DNA from: Bacteroidales bacterium | GTDB taxonomy: Bacteria; Bacteroidota; Bacteroidia; Bacteroidales; WCHB1-69 | DNA: 64,000 bases | Assembly: GCA_017549765.1 (NCBI GenBank) | Contig: JAFYNM010000003.1 | Span: 230,836 to 294,835, forward strand | Direction of reading: 5' to 3' | Shown: positions 46,100 to 55,500 of the stretch, piece by piece | Layout of the letters: each line of letters opens with the position of its first letter | How positions within the stretch are numbered: position 1 is the stretch's first letter | The notes under the pieces: generated by a model | Told to the model about the DNA's origin: nothing | The model's database searches: none | What the model saw: the letters and a program-made list of their open reading frames with translations, nothing else | Made by a program: the position numbers and the translations under genes

Positions 46100-46107
46100 C
46101 AAATATA
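46100..46107 (-). promoter_or_regulatory. Candidate promoter TTG-N20-TATATTTG of the transposase gene
   Basis: TATATTTG with a TTG 20 bases upstream on the minus strand, 38 bases before the transposase ATG. Good match to both boxes of the Bacteroidota consensus. Confidence 0.65.
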
Positions 46108-46179
46108 TTACAAAACAACAGTCTTGTCAACAAAAAAATAGGTTTTTAAAAATCTGATTATTAAACATCTAGAAAAAAT

Positions 46180-46200
46180 CTGCCAAGATGTATCTATTGA
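46180..46200. repeat. Candidate right terminal inverted repeat of the IS1595-like element
   Basis: Inverted partner of 45143-45163, two mismatches. Confidence 0.65.
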
Positions 46201-46291
46201 AGATAGGAAATTAAAGATGATTTTTAAACATCTTAATACTTTTTTTAACGACCCGCTCCCCACCTCCACCCCTTCCCTTTCATATTTTTTT

Positions 46292-46299
46292 TACCTTTG
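46292..46299 (+). promoter_or_regulatory. -7 promoter element TACCTTTG of rfbC
   Basis: TAnnTTTG match, 21 bases upstream of the rfbC ATG. The rest of 46,201-46,291 is AT-rich with no gene seen. Confidence 0.72.
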
Positions 46300-46320
46300 C
46301 ACCCTCCTAGTTATTCTGTT

Positions 46321-46884
46321 ATGGAAATTGAAAAATCACATATCAACGGGCTGCTGATCCTCCACCCTACCATCTTCCAAGACGCCCGCGGCTATTTCTT
46401 CGAGAGCTTCAACCAGAAGATCTGGCAGGAGGCAGGCATCACCGAATCCTTCGTCCAAGACAACCAGTCGTGCTCCCAGAAAAACGTGGTCCGCGGGCTC
46501 CACTTCCAACGCCCACCCTATGAGCAAGCCAAGCTGGTGCGCGTCATCCAAGGCGCCGCCCTCGACTTCGCCGTCGATATCCGCAAGGGCAGTCCTACCT
46601 ACGGACAATACCAATCCGTGCTGCTCACCGCCGACAACTTCGTGCAGTTCTTCATCCCCGCCGGCTTCGCCCACGGCTTCGCCGCCCTGGAAGACAACAC
46701 TGTCTTCGCATACAAATGCTCCAACTTCTATAACAAAGCCTCCGAAGGCAGCATCCGCTTCGACGACCCCGACCTGCACATCGACTGGCAAGTCTCTGAC
46801 CCTATCATCTCGGAAAAAGACCTCCTCGGCGCCGATTTTGCATCTTTTGATTCCCCTTTCGACTATAATCTCTATCAAAAATGA
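46321..46884 (+). CDS. rfbC: dTDP-4-dehydrorhamnose 3,5-epimerase
   Basis: 187 residues from the ATG at 46321, after the promoter. RmlC cupin: IFQDARGYFFESFNQ, catalytic base His61 in NVVRGLHFQRPP, VRVIQGAALDFAVDIRKGSP, FIPAGFAHGFAALED, and the conserved Tyr region AYKCSNFYNKASEG. Makes dTDP-4-dehydro-L-rhamnose for surface glycans. rfbA, B and D are not adjacent. Overlaps the next gene (HAD phosphatase) by four bases. Confidence 0.95.
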   Translation: MEIEKSHINGLLILHPTIFQDARGYFFESFNQKIWQEAGITESFVQDNQSCSQKNVVRGLHFQRPPYEQAKLVRVIQGAALDFAVDIRKGSPTYGQYQSVLLTADNFVQFFIPAGFAHGFAALEDNTVFAYKCSNFYNKASEGSIRFDDPDLHIDWQVSDPIISEKDLLGADFASFDSPFDYNLYQK

Positions 46885-47528
46885 CCAGACTGGTAATCTT
46901 CGACCTCGACGGCACGTTGCTGAACACGCTGCAAGATCTGGCAGATTCGGCCAACTACATGCTGGAACAACACCACTTCCCCACTTATTCGGCGGATGCC
47001 TATAAATATTTCGTGGGCAATGGCATGCCCAAGCTGATAGAGCGCATCATGCCTGGGGTGCACGCCCCCAAAGAACTCTTCAACGAGTGTCTGAAGATGT
47101 TTCTGGATTATTATACCATCCACATGTCGGACAAGACCGAACACTATCCAGGAATAACAGATCTTCTTAAGTCGTTGAAGGAAAGAGGCATTAAGATTGC
47201 GGTGGCCACCAACAAGGCTCATGAGGTCCTGCCGGAGCTCTTTGCCTCCTTCTTTCCGGAGGTCGCTTTCGACATCTGTCTGGGCCAGCGTCCCGGCATC
47301 CCTGTGAAACCCGATCCGCAGATGGTCTATGACATCCTCGAGACCACAGGCTGCGCCGCCGCGGAGACACTCTACCTAGGTGATACGGGCGTGGACATCC
47401 AGACAGCCCTTGCCGCCAGCGTAACACCCGTGGGCGTACTATGGGGCTACCGTCCCCGCTCCGAGATGGAAGCCGCCGGCGCCACCCTCTTCATCGAGCA
47501 CCCCCTGGATTTATTGAACCTATTGTAA
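46881..47528 (+). CDS. gph: HAD-superfamily phosphatase, phosphoglycolate-phosphatase-like
   Basis: 215 residues. HAD motif I FDLDGTLLNT (Asp8 nucleophile, Asp10 acid/base), C1-type helical cap (ANYMLEQHHFPTYSADAYKY), motif II IAVATNKA, motif III Lys in VKPDPQMVY, motif IV LYLGDTGVDIQTA. Fits Gph/YfbT-like small-molecule phosphatases; phosphoglycolate is the best guess but the substrate is not fixed by sequence. ATG overlaps the rfbC stop. The kinase-RapZ fusion starts 11 bases later. Confidence 0.88.
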   Translation: MTRLVIFDLDGTLLNTLQDLADSANYMLEQHHFPTYSADAYKYFVGNGMPKLIERIMPGVHAPKELFNECLKMFLDYYTIHMSDKTEHYPGITDLLKSLKERGIKIAVATNKAHEVLPELFASFFPEVAFDICLGQRPGIPVKPDPQMVYDILETTGCAAAETLYLGDTGVDIQTALAASVTPVGVLWGYRPRSEMEAAGATLFIEHPLDLLNLL

Positions 47529-47539
47529 CGATACTATAT

Positions 47540-48976
47540 ATGACACAACCAGATTCCGAGACCCTCATCCTGCAACAGATGGCCACCACGGCGACCGGTC
47601 AGCCCGTGACGGACTGCCAGCCCCTCGCAGCCTCCGGCTCCCACCGCCGCTATTACCGGTTGACCTTGCAAGACCATACAACCTTGATTGGCGCCTTCAA
47701 CGACGATATTGCCGAAAATATCGCCTTCTTCACCTATACCCACTTTTTTGAACAGAAAGGGTTGCCCGTGCCGCATCTCGTCGCCATACACGACGACAAC
47801 CAGCACTATCTGCAGTCCGATCTCGGCAACACCACCCTCTACGATTTTCTGGGCAAAAATCGCGAAGGCCGCTCTCTGTCTCCGGAAGTGAAGAGCTATT
47901 ACGAACAGGTGGTACGCGCATTACCCGCATTCCAACTCTGCGGCAAAGAAGACCTCGACTTCTCGGTCGCCTACCCGCGACACGCCTTCGACCGCCAGTC
48001 TATGCAGTGGGACCTCAACTACTTCAAATACTACTTCCTCAAACTGGCCAACATCCCTTTCAACGAGCAGAAACTGGAGGACGACTACCAAGCCCTCATG
48101 GACTACCTCCTCACCGCTGATTCCGACTATTTCCTCTACCGCGATTTCCAATCGCGCAACATCATGGTACAGGACGGGAAGGTCTTCTTCATCGACTACC
48201 AAGGCGGCAGAAAGGGAGCCCTGCAGTACGACATCGCCTCGCTGCTCTACGATGCCAAAGCCGACCTGCCAGAGGAGTTCCGTATGCAGCTGTTAGACAT
48301 CTATATGGATGCGCTCTCTGAAAAAATATCCTTGGACAGAAACGCTTTCGTCTCCTACTTCCACGGCTTTGTGCTGATCCGCATTCTGCAGGCTATGGGC
48401 GCCTACGGCTATCGCGGCTATTTCGAGCGGAAAAACCATTTCTTGCAGAGTGTGCCCTACGCGGTCCGTAATCTGGAACAGCTTTTGTACAAGATGCAAC
48501 TGCCCATTGAGATACCAGAGCTGACTTCCGCCTTACGCGCGCTGATAGCCTCGGACTTGGTCAAGCCTTACCATCCTTCGCAAGTGCTGACCGTGGTGGT
48601 GCAGAGTTTCTCCTTCAAAAAGGGAGTGCCCCAGGATCCGTCCGGCAACGGGGGTGGCTTTGTCTTCGACTGTCGCGCCCTGCCCAACCCGGGACGGGAG
48701 AAGCAGTTCGCCCACAACACCGGCCGCGACGAGTGCGTCATCCAATATCTGGAAAAGTATCAAACGGTGGCAGACTTCAAACATCATGTCAATGCCATCG
48801 TGGATGCTGCGGTGGACAACTACCTGGAGCGCCGTTTCAACCACTTGATGGTCAGCTTCGGGTGCACGGGCGGACAGCATCGCTCCGTCTATTTCGCGGA
48901 ACAGCTGGCGCAACATCTGCAAAAAACCTACCCCGACATCAACATAAAGCTTCAACATACTGAACATCCAGCATAA
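47540..48976 (+). CDS. AmgK-like sugar kinase fused to a RapZ C-terminal domain
   Basis: 478 residues from the ATG at 47540; a longer in-frame start lies inside the HAD gene. Residues 1-~340 are an aminoglycoside-phosphotransferase-type kinase related to AmgK (N-acetylmuramate/GlcNAc anomeric kinase): GSHRRYYRLTL, catalytic loop FLYRDFQSRNIMVQDGK, metal FFIDYQGGRKG. Residues ~350-478 match the C-terminal domain of RapZ: SFSFKKGVPQDPSG, FVFDCRALPNPGR, TGRDECVIQYL, FGCTGGQHRSVYFAEQLA. In enterobacteria that domain senses glucosamine-6-P and binds small RNA. The fusion points to cell-wall amino-sugar recycling. The usual MurU-type nucleotidyltransferase partner is not adjacent. Confidence 0.88.
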   Translation: MTQPDSETLILQQMATTATGQPVTDCQPLAASGSHRRYYRLTLQDHTTLIGAFNDDIAENIAFFTYTHFFEQKGLPVPHLVAIHDDNQHYLQSDLGNTTLYDFLGKNREGRSLSPEVKSYYEQVVRALPAFQLCGKEDLDFSVAYPRHAFDRQSMQWDLNYFKYYFLKLANIPFNEQKLEDDYQALMDYLLTADSDYFLYRDFQSRNIMVQDGKVFFIDYQGGRKGALQYDIASLLYDAKADLPEEFRMQLLDIYMDALSEKISLDRNAFVSYFHGFVLIRILQAMGAYGYRGYFERKNHFLQSVPYAVRNLEQLLYKMQLPIEIPELTSALRALIASDLVKPYHPSQVLTVVVQSFSFKKGVPQDPSGNGGGFVFDCRALPNPGREKQFAHNTGRDECVIQYLEKYQTVADFKHHVNAIVDAAVDNYLERRFNHLMVSFGCTGGQHRSVYFAEQLAQHLQKTYPDINIKLQHTEHPA

Positions 48977-48985
48977 TTCATCATT

Positions 48986-50011
48986 ATGGAAGACATCAGA
49001 AACATATCTTACGAAAGATTGGAAGAATACCTGGTTTCCCTTGGGGAGAAGAAGTTCCGCGCCAAGCAGGTCTGGACCTGGCTATGGCAGAAGGGCGCCG
49101 GCAGTTTCGAGGAGATGAGCAACCTCTCGAAGCCGCTGCGCGAACGCTTGGAACGTGGCTTCACCTTCCACAGGATGGTCATCGCGCAGGAGTTGCGCAG
49201 CAAAGACACGACCATGAAGTTTGCCCTTCGTCTGCATGACGGCAAAGAGGTGGAGGGCGTGCTGATCCCCTCCAAAGACCGCGTCACGGCGTGCGTCTCC
49301 TCGCAGGTGGGCTGTCCCTTGGGCTGTGCCTTCTGCGCCACGGGCACCATGGGCTTCGTCCGCAACCTGCACTACAGCGAGATCGTCGATGAGTATGTGC
49401 TGATGAACCGCCGCGCGCTGGAGGTCTATGGACATGAGATCTCCAACATCGTCTTCATGGGCATGGGCGAGCCGCTCCTCAACTTCGACAATGTGATGAC
49501 GGCCATCGAAAAGCTCACCAACCCGGAGGGCTGGGGCCTCTCACCCACCCGCATCACCCTCTCCACCGCCGGCATCATCAAGGGCATCAAGGCATTAGCC
49601 GACCGCAACTTCCCGTGCGGACTCGCCATCTCCCTGCACAGTGCCGACCAGGAGGTCCGCGAGCGCATCATGCCGGTCACCAAGACCAACACGCTCCATG
49701 ACCTGCAGGCTGCCCTGCGCTATTACCATCAGAAGACGGGCGACCGTATCACGCTGGAGTACCTGCTGCTCTCCTTTGTCAACGACTCGGTGCCCGCCGC
49801 CGAACAGCTGGCCCGCTTCTGCAGACCTTTTCCCGTCAAGATCAACATCATCGAGTACAACGAAACCCCTGACGGCAAGTTCCACCGCACCTATCCTAAC
49901 CACCGCGAGGCCTTCATCGAGTACCTCAACAGCTGCAATATGGTGGTCAAGGTGCGCGCCAGCAAGGGACAGGACATCGCCGCTGCATGCGGACAGCTGG
50001 TCAAAAAATAA
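48986..50011 (+). CDS. rlmN: 23S rRNA (adenine2503-C2)-methyltransferase, radical SAM
   Basis: 341 residues. Radical SAM cluster Cys110, Cys114, Cys117 in VGCPLGCAFCATG, GMGEPLLNFDNV, and the mechanistic C-terminal Cys335 in DIAAACGQL; Cys338-type partner spacing is normal. Methylates C2 of A2503 in 23S rRNA and A37 in some tRNAs. Starts nine bases after the kinase-RapZ fusion, so likely the last gene of the rfbC operon. Confidence 0.96.
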   Translation: MEDIRNISYERLEEYLVSLGEKKFRAKQVWTWLWQKGAGSFEEMSNLSKPLRERLERGFTFHRMVIAQELRSKDTTMKFALRLHDGKEVEGVLIPSKDRVTACVSSQVGCPLGCAFCATGTMGFVRNLHYSEIVDEYVLMNRRALEVYGHEISNIVFMGMGEPLLNFDNVMTAIEKLTNPEGWGLSPTRITLSTAGIIKGIKALADRNFPCGLAISLHSADQEVRERIMPVTKTNTLHDLQAALRYYHQKTGDRITLEYLLLSFVNDSVPAAEQLARFCRPFPVKINIIEYNETPDGKFHRTYPNHREAFIEYLNSCNMVVKVRASKGQDIAAACGQLVKK

Positions 50012-50037
50012 CGCTTGTTTATCCCTTTTAAAATTCT

Positions 50038-50045
50038 TACTTTTG
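50038..50045 (+). promoter_or_regulatory. Promoter TTG-N20-TACTTTTG of the aminotransferase gene
   Basis: TACTTTTG with a TTG (50015-50017) 20 bases upstream, 35 bases before the ATG. Confidence 0.75.
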
Positions 50046-50080
50046 CACCCCCTTTAGAACAATCAATTTTTTAACGAAAT

Positions 50081-51313
50081 ATGGAAAGATTATCCAACCG
50101 AGTTACCAGCATGGCCGCCTCTGAAACGTTAGCCATGACTGCCCTTGCCCGCGAGCTGAAAGAGCAAGGCAAAGACGTGATCAGCCTCAGCATTGGCGAA
50201 CCCGACTTCAACACCCCGGACGTGGTGAAAGAGTATGCCAAACAGGCTATCGACGACAACTTCACGCATTATCCTCCTGTTCCTGGTTATGCAGACCTTC
50301 TGAAGGCCGTCAGCAACAAGTTCAAAAGAGACAACAACTTGGACTATGCCACCAACCAGATCGTCGTGTCCACAGGTGGAAAACAGTCCATCTACCAAGT
50401 GGTGATGTCTTTGGTGAACCCCGGTGACGAGGTCATCATCCCCACTCCATACTGGGTCTCCTACCGTGCCATCGTGGAGATGGCAGAAGGCAAATGCGTC
50501 TATATCCCTGCCAAGTTGGAAAATGACTTCAAGATCACGGCGGAGCAGCTTCGCCAGGCTATCACCCCGAAGACCAAGCTGATGATGTTCAGCAGTCCTT
50601 CCAACCCTACGGGCATGGTCTATTCCAAGGAGGAATTGCAAGCTCTTGCAGAGGTCGTGAAGGAGCACCCGCAGATGATGGTGATGTCAGATGAGATCTA
50701 TGAGCACATCAACTATGTGGGTCGTCATGAGAGCATCGCCCAGTTCGACTTCATCAAGGATCAGGTAGTGACGGTCAACGGTGTGGCCAAAGGTTTTGCC
50801 ATGACGGGCTGGCGTATCGGTTTCATCGGCGCTCCGGTGGATGTGGCCAAGGCTTGCAACAAGATGCAGGGACAGATCACTTCCGCCACCGGCTCTATCT
50901 CCCAACGTGCCGCACTGCGCGCCATGGAGATGGATCCCGCCACTTCCGAGGATATCATCGGGATGCGCAAGATCTTCCAACAGCGCCGCGACCTGGTCTT
51001 CGGCCTCCTGAAAGAAATCCCGGGCTTTGAAGTACGTCTGCCGCAAGGCGCTTTCTACTTCTTTCCGAAGGTGAACTCTTTATACGGCAAAAACGTGCCC
51101 GAAGATTCCGAATTCGCCAAGAACTATGGCAAAACGGTCATCGAGAACTCCAAGGACTTGAGCTTCTACATCCTGCTGGATGCCGGCGTCTCCACCGTGC
51201 AAGGCAGCGCCTTCGGCGACGACGAGTGCATCCGCCTCTCCTACGCCACCTCTGAAGACAAGCTGAAAGAGGCCTGCCGTCGTATCAAAATGGCTATTGA
51301 AGCATTACGATAG
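50081..51313 (+). CDS. aspC: Class I aspartate aminotransferase (subgroup I-beta)
   Basis: 410 residues, PLP-dependent transaminase interconverting aspartate and oxaloacetate. Entry motif LSIGEPDFNTPDVV, VVSTGGKQSIYQVVMSL, FSSPSNPTGMVYSKEEL, MSDEIYEHI, PLP Lys237 in VNGVAKGFAMTGWRIGFIG, and the C-terminal substrate Arg in CIRLSYATS. Length normal. Own promoter and terminator. Some relatives act on prephenate or kynurenine, so substrate is inferred. Confidence 0.92.
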   Translation: MERLSNRVTSMAASETLAMTALARELKEQGKDVISLSIGEPDFNTPDVVKEYAKQAIDDNFTHYPPVPGYADLLKAVSNKFKRDNNLDYATNQIVVSTGGKQSIYQVVMSLVNPGDEVIIPTPYWVSYRAIVEMAEGKCVYIPAKLENDFKITAEQLRQAITPKTKLMMFSSPSNPTGMVYSKEELQALAEVVKEHPQMMVMSDEIYEHINYVGRHESIAQFDFIKDQVVTVNGVAKGFAMTGWRIGFIGAPVDVAKACNKMQGQITSATGSISQRAALRAMEMDPATSEDIIGMRKIFQQRRDLVFGLLKEIPGFEVRLPQGAFYFFPKVNSLYGKNVPEDSEFAKNYGKTVIENSKDLSFYILLDAGVSTVQGSAFGDDECIRLSYATSEDKLKEACRRIKMAIEALR

Positions 51314-51335
51314 TGCAACCATATATATAAAATGT

Positions 51336-51366
51336 ATGGGACGTTCGTTGGGACGTCCCATTTTTT
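51336..51366 (+). terminator. Rho-independent terminator between aspC and aroK
   Basis: ATGGGACG / CGTCCCAT 8-bp stem with a 10-base loop, then six T, 22 bases after the aminotransferase stop. It may also limit readthrough from the convergent aroK. Confidence 0.87.
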
Positions 51367-51381
51367 GTCAATGAAGGTCGA

Positions 51382-51900
51382 TTATTTCTGCCATTCCAAC
51401 CGGATAGTCTCTGCCAGGATTTCAGGGGTTATCCCTTCTCCCGACACAATCAGGTGCGCTCGTTCATAATAGGGTGCGCGCTTTTTCAACGTTTCCCGCA
51501 CATAGGATTCCAGCTCTTCGTGGGTAAGATCTTTGGTCAGCGGACGGGGTTTCCGGCTGTTGGCAAGTCTTTGCACGAGTGATTCCTCAGAGAGTTTGAC
51601 ATAGACGGAGAAACTTTGCTCCAGGATGAGTTCCATAGCTTGGGCATAGCAGGGAGTGCCCCCGCCGACGGCGATCAGCTGACCCTCATCTTCCAGGACC
51701 TCCTGTAGCACTTCGTATTCACTTTTACGAAAAACAAGTTCCCCAAACTGTTCAAACAGTTGGGGAATCTTGTATTGCAGTTTCTGTTCGAGATAATGGT
51801 CCAGATCCACAAATCGGAGCCCGAGCAGAGGAGCAGTCTGCCTGCCTAACGTGGATTTGCCGGCTCCTGAGAAGCCGACCAGTACGACATTGGTTTCCAT
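51382..51900 (-). CDS. aroK: Shikimate kinase
   Basis: 172 residues from the ATG at 51900. Walker A GFSGAGKST at 9-17, shikimate-binding DLDHYLEQK and FRKSEYEVL, GGGTPCYAQ, and the lid Arg in SRKPRPLTKD. Phosphorylates shikimate for aromatic amino acid synthesis. Its start overlaps the elbB stop by one base (TAATG), so it is translationally coupled as the last gene of the ppi-pheS-DUF2723-elbB-aroK run. Longer in-frame start rejected because it overlaps elbB. Confidence 0.95.
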   Translation of the reverse strand: METNVVLVGFSGAGKSTLGRQTAPLLGLRFVDLDHYLEQKLQYKIPQLFEQFGELVFRKSEYEVLQEVLEDEGQLIAVGGGTPCYAQAMELILEQSFSVYVKLSEESLVQRLANSRKPRPLTKDLTHEELESYVRETLKKRAPYYERAHLIVSGEGITPEILAETIRLEWQK

Positions 51901-52547
51901 TACAGATAACGCATCATCGCCTTCACGAGGTTGTCGGCGCAGTCGGCAATGTCGGAGATACGGGCAGGCAGCATATAGCACGGGGTGGTGAAGACAAGGT
52001 TCTGCTCATCGACGGTCACGCCGCCCTGTTCTGTCGCCTCGTGACGAGCACCCATCAACGCCACATGTTCGCTGGTCGTCGGGTCCTGGCCAATGGTGAC
52101 GGTGATGTCTTCCAGCACCTTGGCCAGCATCACCGGGGCGATGCAGAGCGCGCCCACGGGCTTGTGTGCCGCATGGAAAGCACGGATCAGGTCCGCCACA
52201 TCCTCGCGCACGGTACAGGCAGGACCTTGCAAGGCGTAGGTGAAGAGGTTCTTGGCGGATCCGTTGCCACCGGGGAATACCAGCGCGTCATAGTCTTCCA
52301 CATGACAAGCTTCCAACGGGCGGATGTTGCCACGCGCGATGCGCGCCGCCTCCACCAGCATGTTGCGCTTCTCCTCCATGGGAACCTTGGTGACGTGGTT
52401 GATGACATGATACTGGTTGTCATTAGGAGCAAAGATGTCATAACTGCCCCCATTGCGGTCGATGGCCAACAATGTCATCACCGACTCGTGAATCTCACTG
52501 CCGTCCAACGTGCCGCATCCGCATAATATTACTGCAAACTTTTTCAT
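51900..52547 (-). CDS. elbB: ElbB-type DJ-1/PfpI-family glyoxalase-like protein
   Basis: 215 residues. DJ-1 superfamily with the ElbB N-terminus VILCGCGTLDGSEIHESVM, FPGGNGSAKNLFTYAL and the nucleophile-elbow stretch GALCIAPVMLAKVL. ElbB homologues have glyoxalase activity in vitro and were once linked to isoprenoid synthesis; the in vivo role is uncertain. 24 bases downstream of the DUF2723 gene and overlapping aroK. Confidence 0.92.
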   Translation of the reverse strand: MKKFAVILCGCGTLDGSEIHESVMTLLAIDRNGGSYDIFAPNDNQYHVINHVTKVPMEEKRNMLVEAARIARGNIRPLEACHVEDYDALVFPGGNGSAKNLFTYALQGPACTVREDVADLIRAFHAAHKPVGALCIAPVMLAKVLEDITVTIGQDPTTSEHVALMGARHEATEQGGVTVDEQNLVFTTPCYMLPARISDIADCADNLVKAMMRYL

Positions 52548-52571
52548 AAAGGTTGTTCTTTTAAGATTGTC

Positions 52572-55500
52572 TTATGCCGCTTCAGCTGCTGCATTGGTGT
52601 CAGAGGCTACCAGCGGTCTTCCATACAGGAACTCTTTCAGATAGGCACCCAACTGTGGAGACACCTGGTTGATAATGCTGATCTGGCTGTCGGCAAACTG
52701 GGTGATTTTGGCGACCGCATTAGCGTTACCCGTCAATTTTGCCACTGTCAGCATTTGCTGGATGCTCTGGAAGGCATCCCCAATCTCTCGCTGGTCCATG
52801 TTGTTGGAGATGGCACTTTTAATCTTGCTCTGATTTTGCTTACAGGAAAAATCGACCAGATGGTCCATCTTCAGATTCTTGAAACGGGCGTTCAAGGCTT
52901 GATCCTTGTTGTTGACCGTATTCAGGAAAGCACCGCAGAAGATCCAGTCATACGTGATGTCATCCGCATGGAAATTCAGCGTTTTCTCGTCCGCATTGTC
53001 ATACCACGCAAACAACTCTTCAAAACCATCCCACATCTTGTTGGCCATTTTGAGACCTTGCTTTGTGGCTTCCGGCATATCCAAGTTGAAATAGTCTTCA
53101 AGATAGAAAATGCAACGTTGGGTGTACCCATATTGGTATGACATGGACGATACATAAGGATAGATGTCGTCAGGCAACAACTCTTCGCATTTGTTGAGCA
53201 CCTTCAACGCCTTGTCTTTCTTGTTTTCTGAAGCCAGTTTGTTAGCCAAACGACTGTAAATGGAACGGATAAGCGGAACCAGACGCGTGTTGTCCTCGCT
53301 CTGATAAACAGACGGGTCATTGAGACCGCCCCACAGATAAGGATATGCCTGATGTGCCGGGGCGTTGGGGTTGTTGACGGCATCCGTTCTGGAGTGGTCG
53401 TTGAAGACATTCATCAAGTTATCGTAGAGGATGTCGCTGTCGATCCGGCCGATCTCATAACGACTCTTGTTGGGTTCTTCATTCTTAATAGGCACCAGAC
53501 GATAGGCAAAACCCTCCAGCTGGAAGTAGTCTTCCAGACCCAGATAGGCTTCGCTGCCAGTAGTGGAGGCATAATAGACAGGGCGTTCCCAATTGTTGTT
53601 GGCCAGGATGTCCATCATGATGATATAGGCTTTGGCGTAGGTGTTCACGGCATTGGTCTTCATCTGCCATTCCAAACGATCCACAATCTTATCGGCATCT
53701 TCCGGCGAAACGGTACCATTGGCCAAGACTTTTGCCTTATCCACTTTCAGAGAGAAGCTGGCGGGGACGGGTTTGCCATTGCTACGATAACCGTTATTAG
53801 GAGAAAGTAGGAAGAGCACTTTCTGATGGTCGAATTCCGGTGACTTGATATAGTCCACGATGGCCTTCAAATCCACATACTGGTTGTTGGCTGGCGAGAG
53901 GTAAAGCAGGTCGCGGGTGCCGTCCTTGTACTGATCCCACGTCATGGAAATGGGCAGGGGATCTGACTGATAGGCTTTCCGCTTCATCTGATCCACATAC
54001 CAGCTGGTGCTGAGGAGTGACAGGTTACAGACGCGCACGTCGGTACGATAGCCTTCCACTTCCTGGGCGTACCACAAGGGGAAAGTGTCATTGTCCCCAA
54101 GCGTGAACAGGATGGCGTTGGGCGCGCAGGAGTCGAGGTAGTTCTTGGCGATGGCCAGTGCGGTGTAGCGGTCGGAACGGTCATGGTCGTTCCAATTCTG
54201 TTTGGCCATAACGCAAGGAACCAAGGCAAAACACAACACGGTGGTCAGCACGGCGCCACCCACCTGCACGCCTTGATTCTTGATCTTCTCGAAGAGCGCA
54301 TAGATACCCAACACGCCGAAGCCTACCCAGATGGAGAAGGCGTAGAAGGAAGCGGCGAAGGCATAGTCACGCTCACGCGGCTGGAAATTGTACATGTTCA
54401 GGTAGAAGGCGATGGCCAGACCCGTCATGATGAAGAGCATGAACACCACGAAGGCGTTGGGCGTGTCCTTGCGCACCTGATAGACGATGCCGATGAGTCC
54501 CAACAGCAGCGGCAGCAGATAGTAGGTGTTGTGTCCCGGACGCTGCATGGCCTTGGGCAGGTCCTTCTGGCTACCCACCATCGGATTGTCGATAGCGGGG
54601 ATGCCGGAGATCCAGTTGCCGTTCATATAGTCGCCACGACCCTGCAGGTCGTTCTGACGACCGGCAAAGTTCCACATGAAATAACGCCAGTACATATAGC
54701 CGAACTGATAGGTCTGCATGAACTTGATGTTGCGCTGCCAGGTGGGCAGGTCTCCGCGTGCCATGGCCCGACGGTTCTCCTTGTCGGATGCACTGCCTGA
54801 ATTGTAACGCGTGTTGAGCCAGTTCACATAGTTGGAACTCTTGTCGGAAGCCCACATTCTCGGGAAGAGCATGCATCCTGCCGGATCGTAAATAAGATGC
54901 TCGCCTTTGCGTTCGTTGGAAACGACATATTTTTTCTTCTCTTTGTCTTTCACATAGAAGGGCTTTCCGTCTTTGGAATTCACCACCCGGGTGTTGTAAC
55001 TCTGACCATAGATCAGCGGATTGGAGCCATATTGCTCGCGGTTAAGGTAGGCCAGCAAAGCCACTGCATCCTCCGGGTTGTTCTCGTCAATGGTCGGGTT
55101 CGCATTGGAACGGATCACCAAGGTGAAGAAGGTGGAGTAGCCGATAAGCAACATCAGGAAACAGAAGGTGCCCGTCAGCAGGATAGGCTTGTTCTTCCTG
55201 TAACCCGCATAGATGCCCCATCCAATAAGAGCGGCCAGCAACAAGAAGAAGAAGATGGTACCTGAGTTGAAGGGCAGGTGCAGACCGTTGACAAAGGCCA
55301 GGTCGAACTTGCCGGCCAGATTGACAATCTGCGGGATGATACCGTAAAGGATGAGCCCCAACAATACCACAGAGAGACACAAGGAGCCAAAGACGCCCCA
55401 TTCTGCCTTACTCTTGAGGGTTCCTTTCTTCGCACACAACACGATGAGCGGAACGGTGATGAACAGCCATATCAGCAACATCCATACGGGCGGACAGAAG

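Larger units (their letters stand above)
45143..46200 (-). mobile_element. IS1595-like insertion element, about 1058 bp
   Basis: Bounded by imperfect 21-bp inverted repeats: 45143-45163 (TCAATAGATACCTGTTGGCAG) and 46180-46200, whose complement differs at two positions. Length fits the IS1595 family. No target-site duplication is visible in the eight bases on either side (TGAATGAA and AGATAGGA). A second inverted word, AATCATCTTTA, occurs at 45165-45175 and, inverted, at 46212-46222. Confidence 0.65.
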
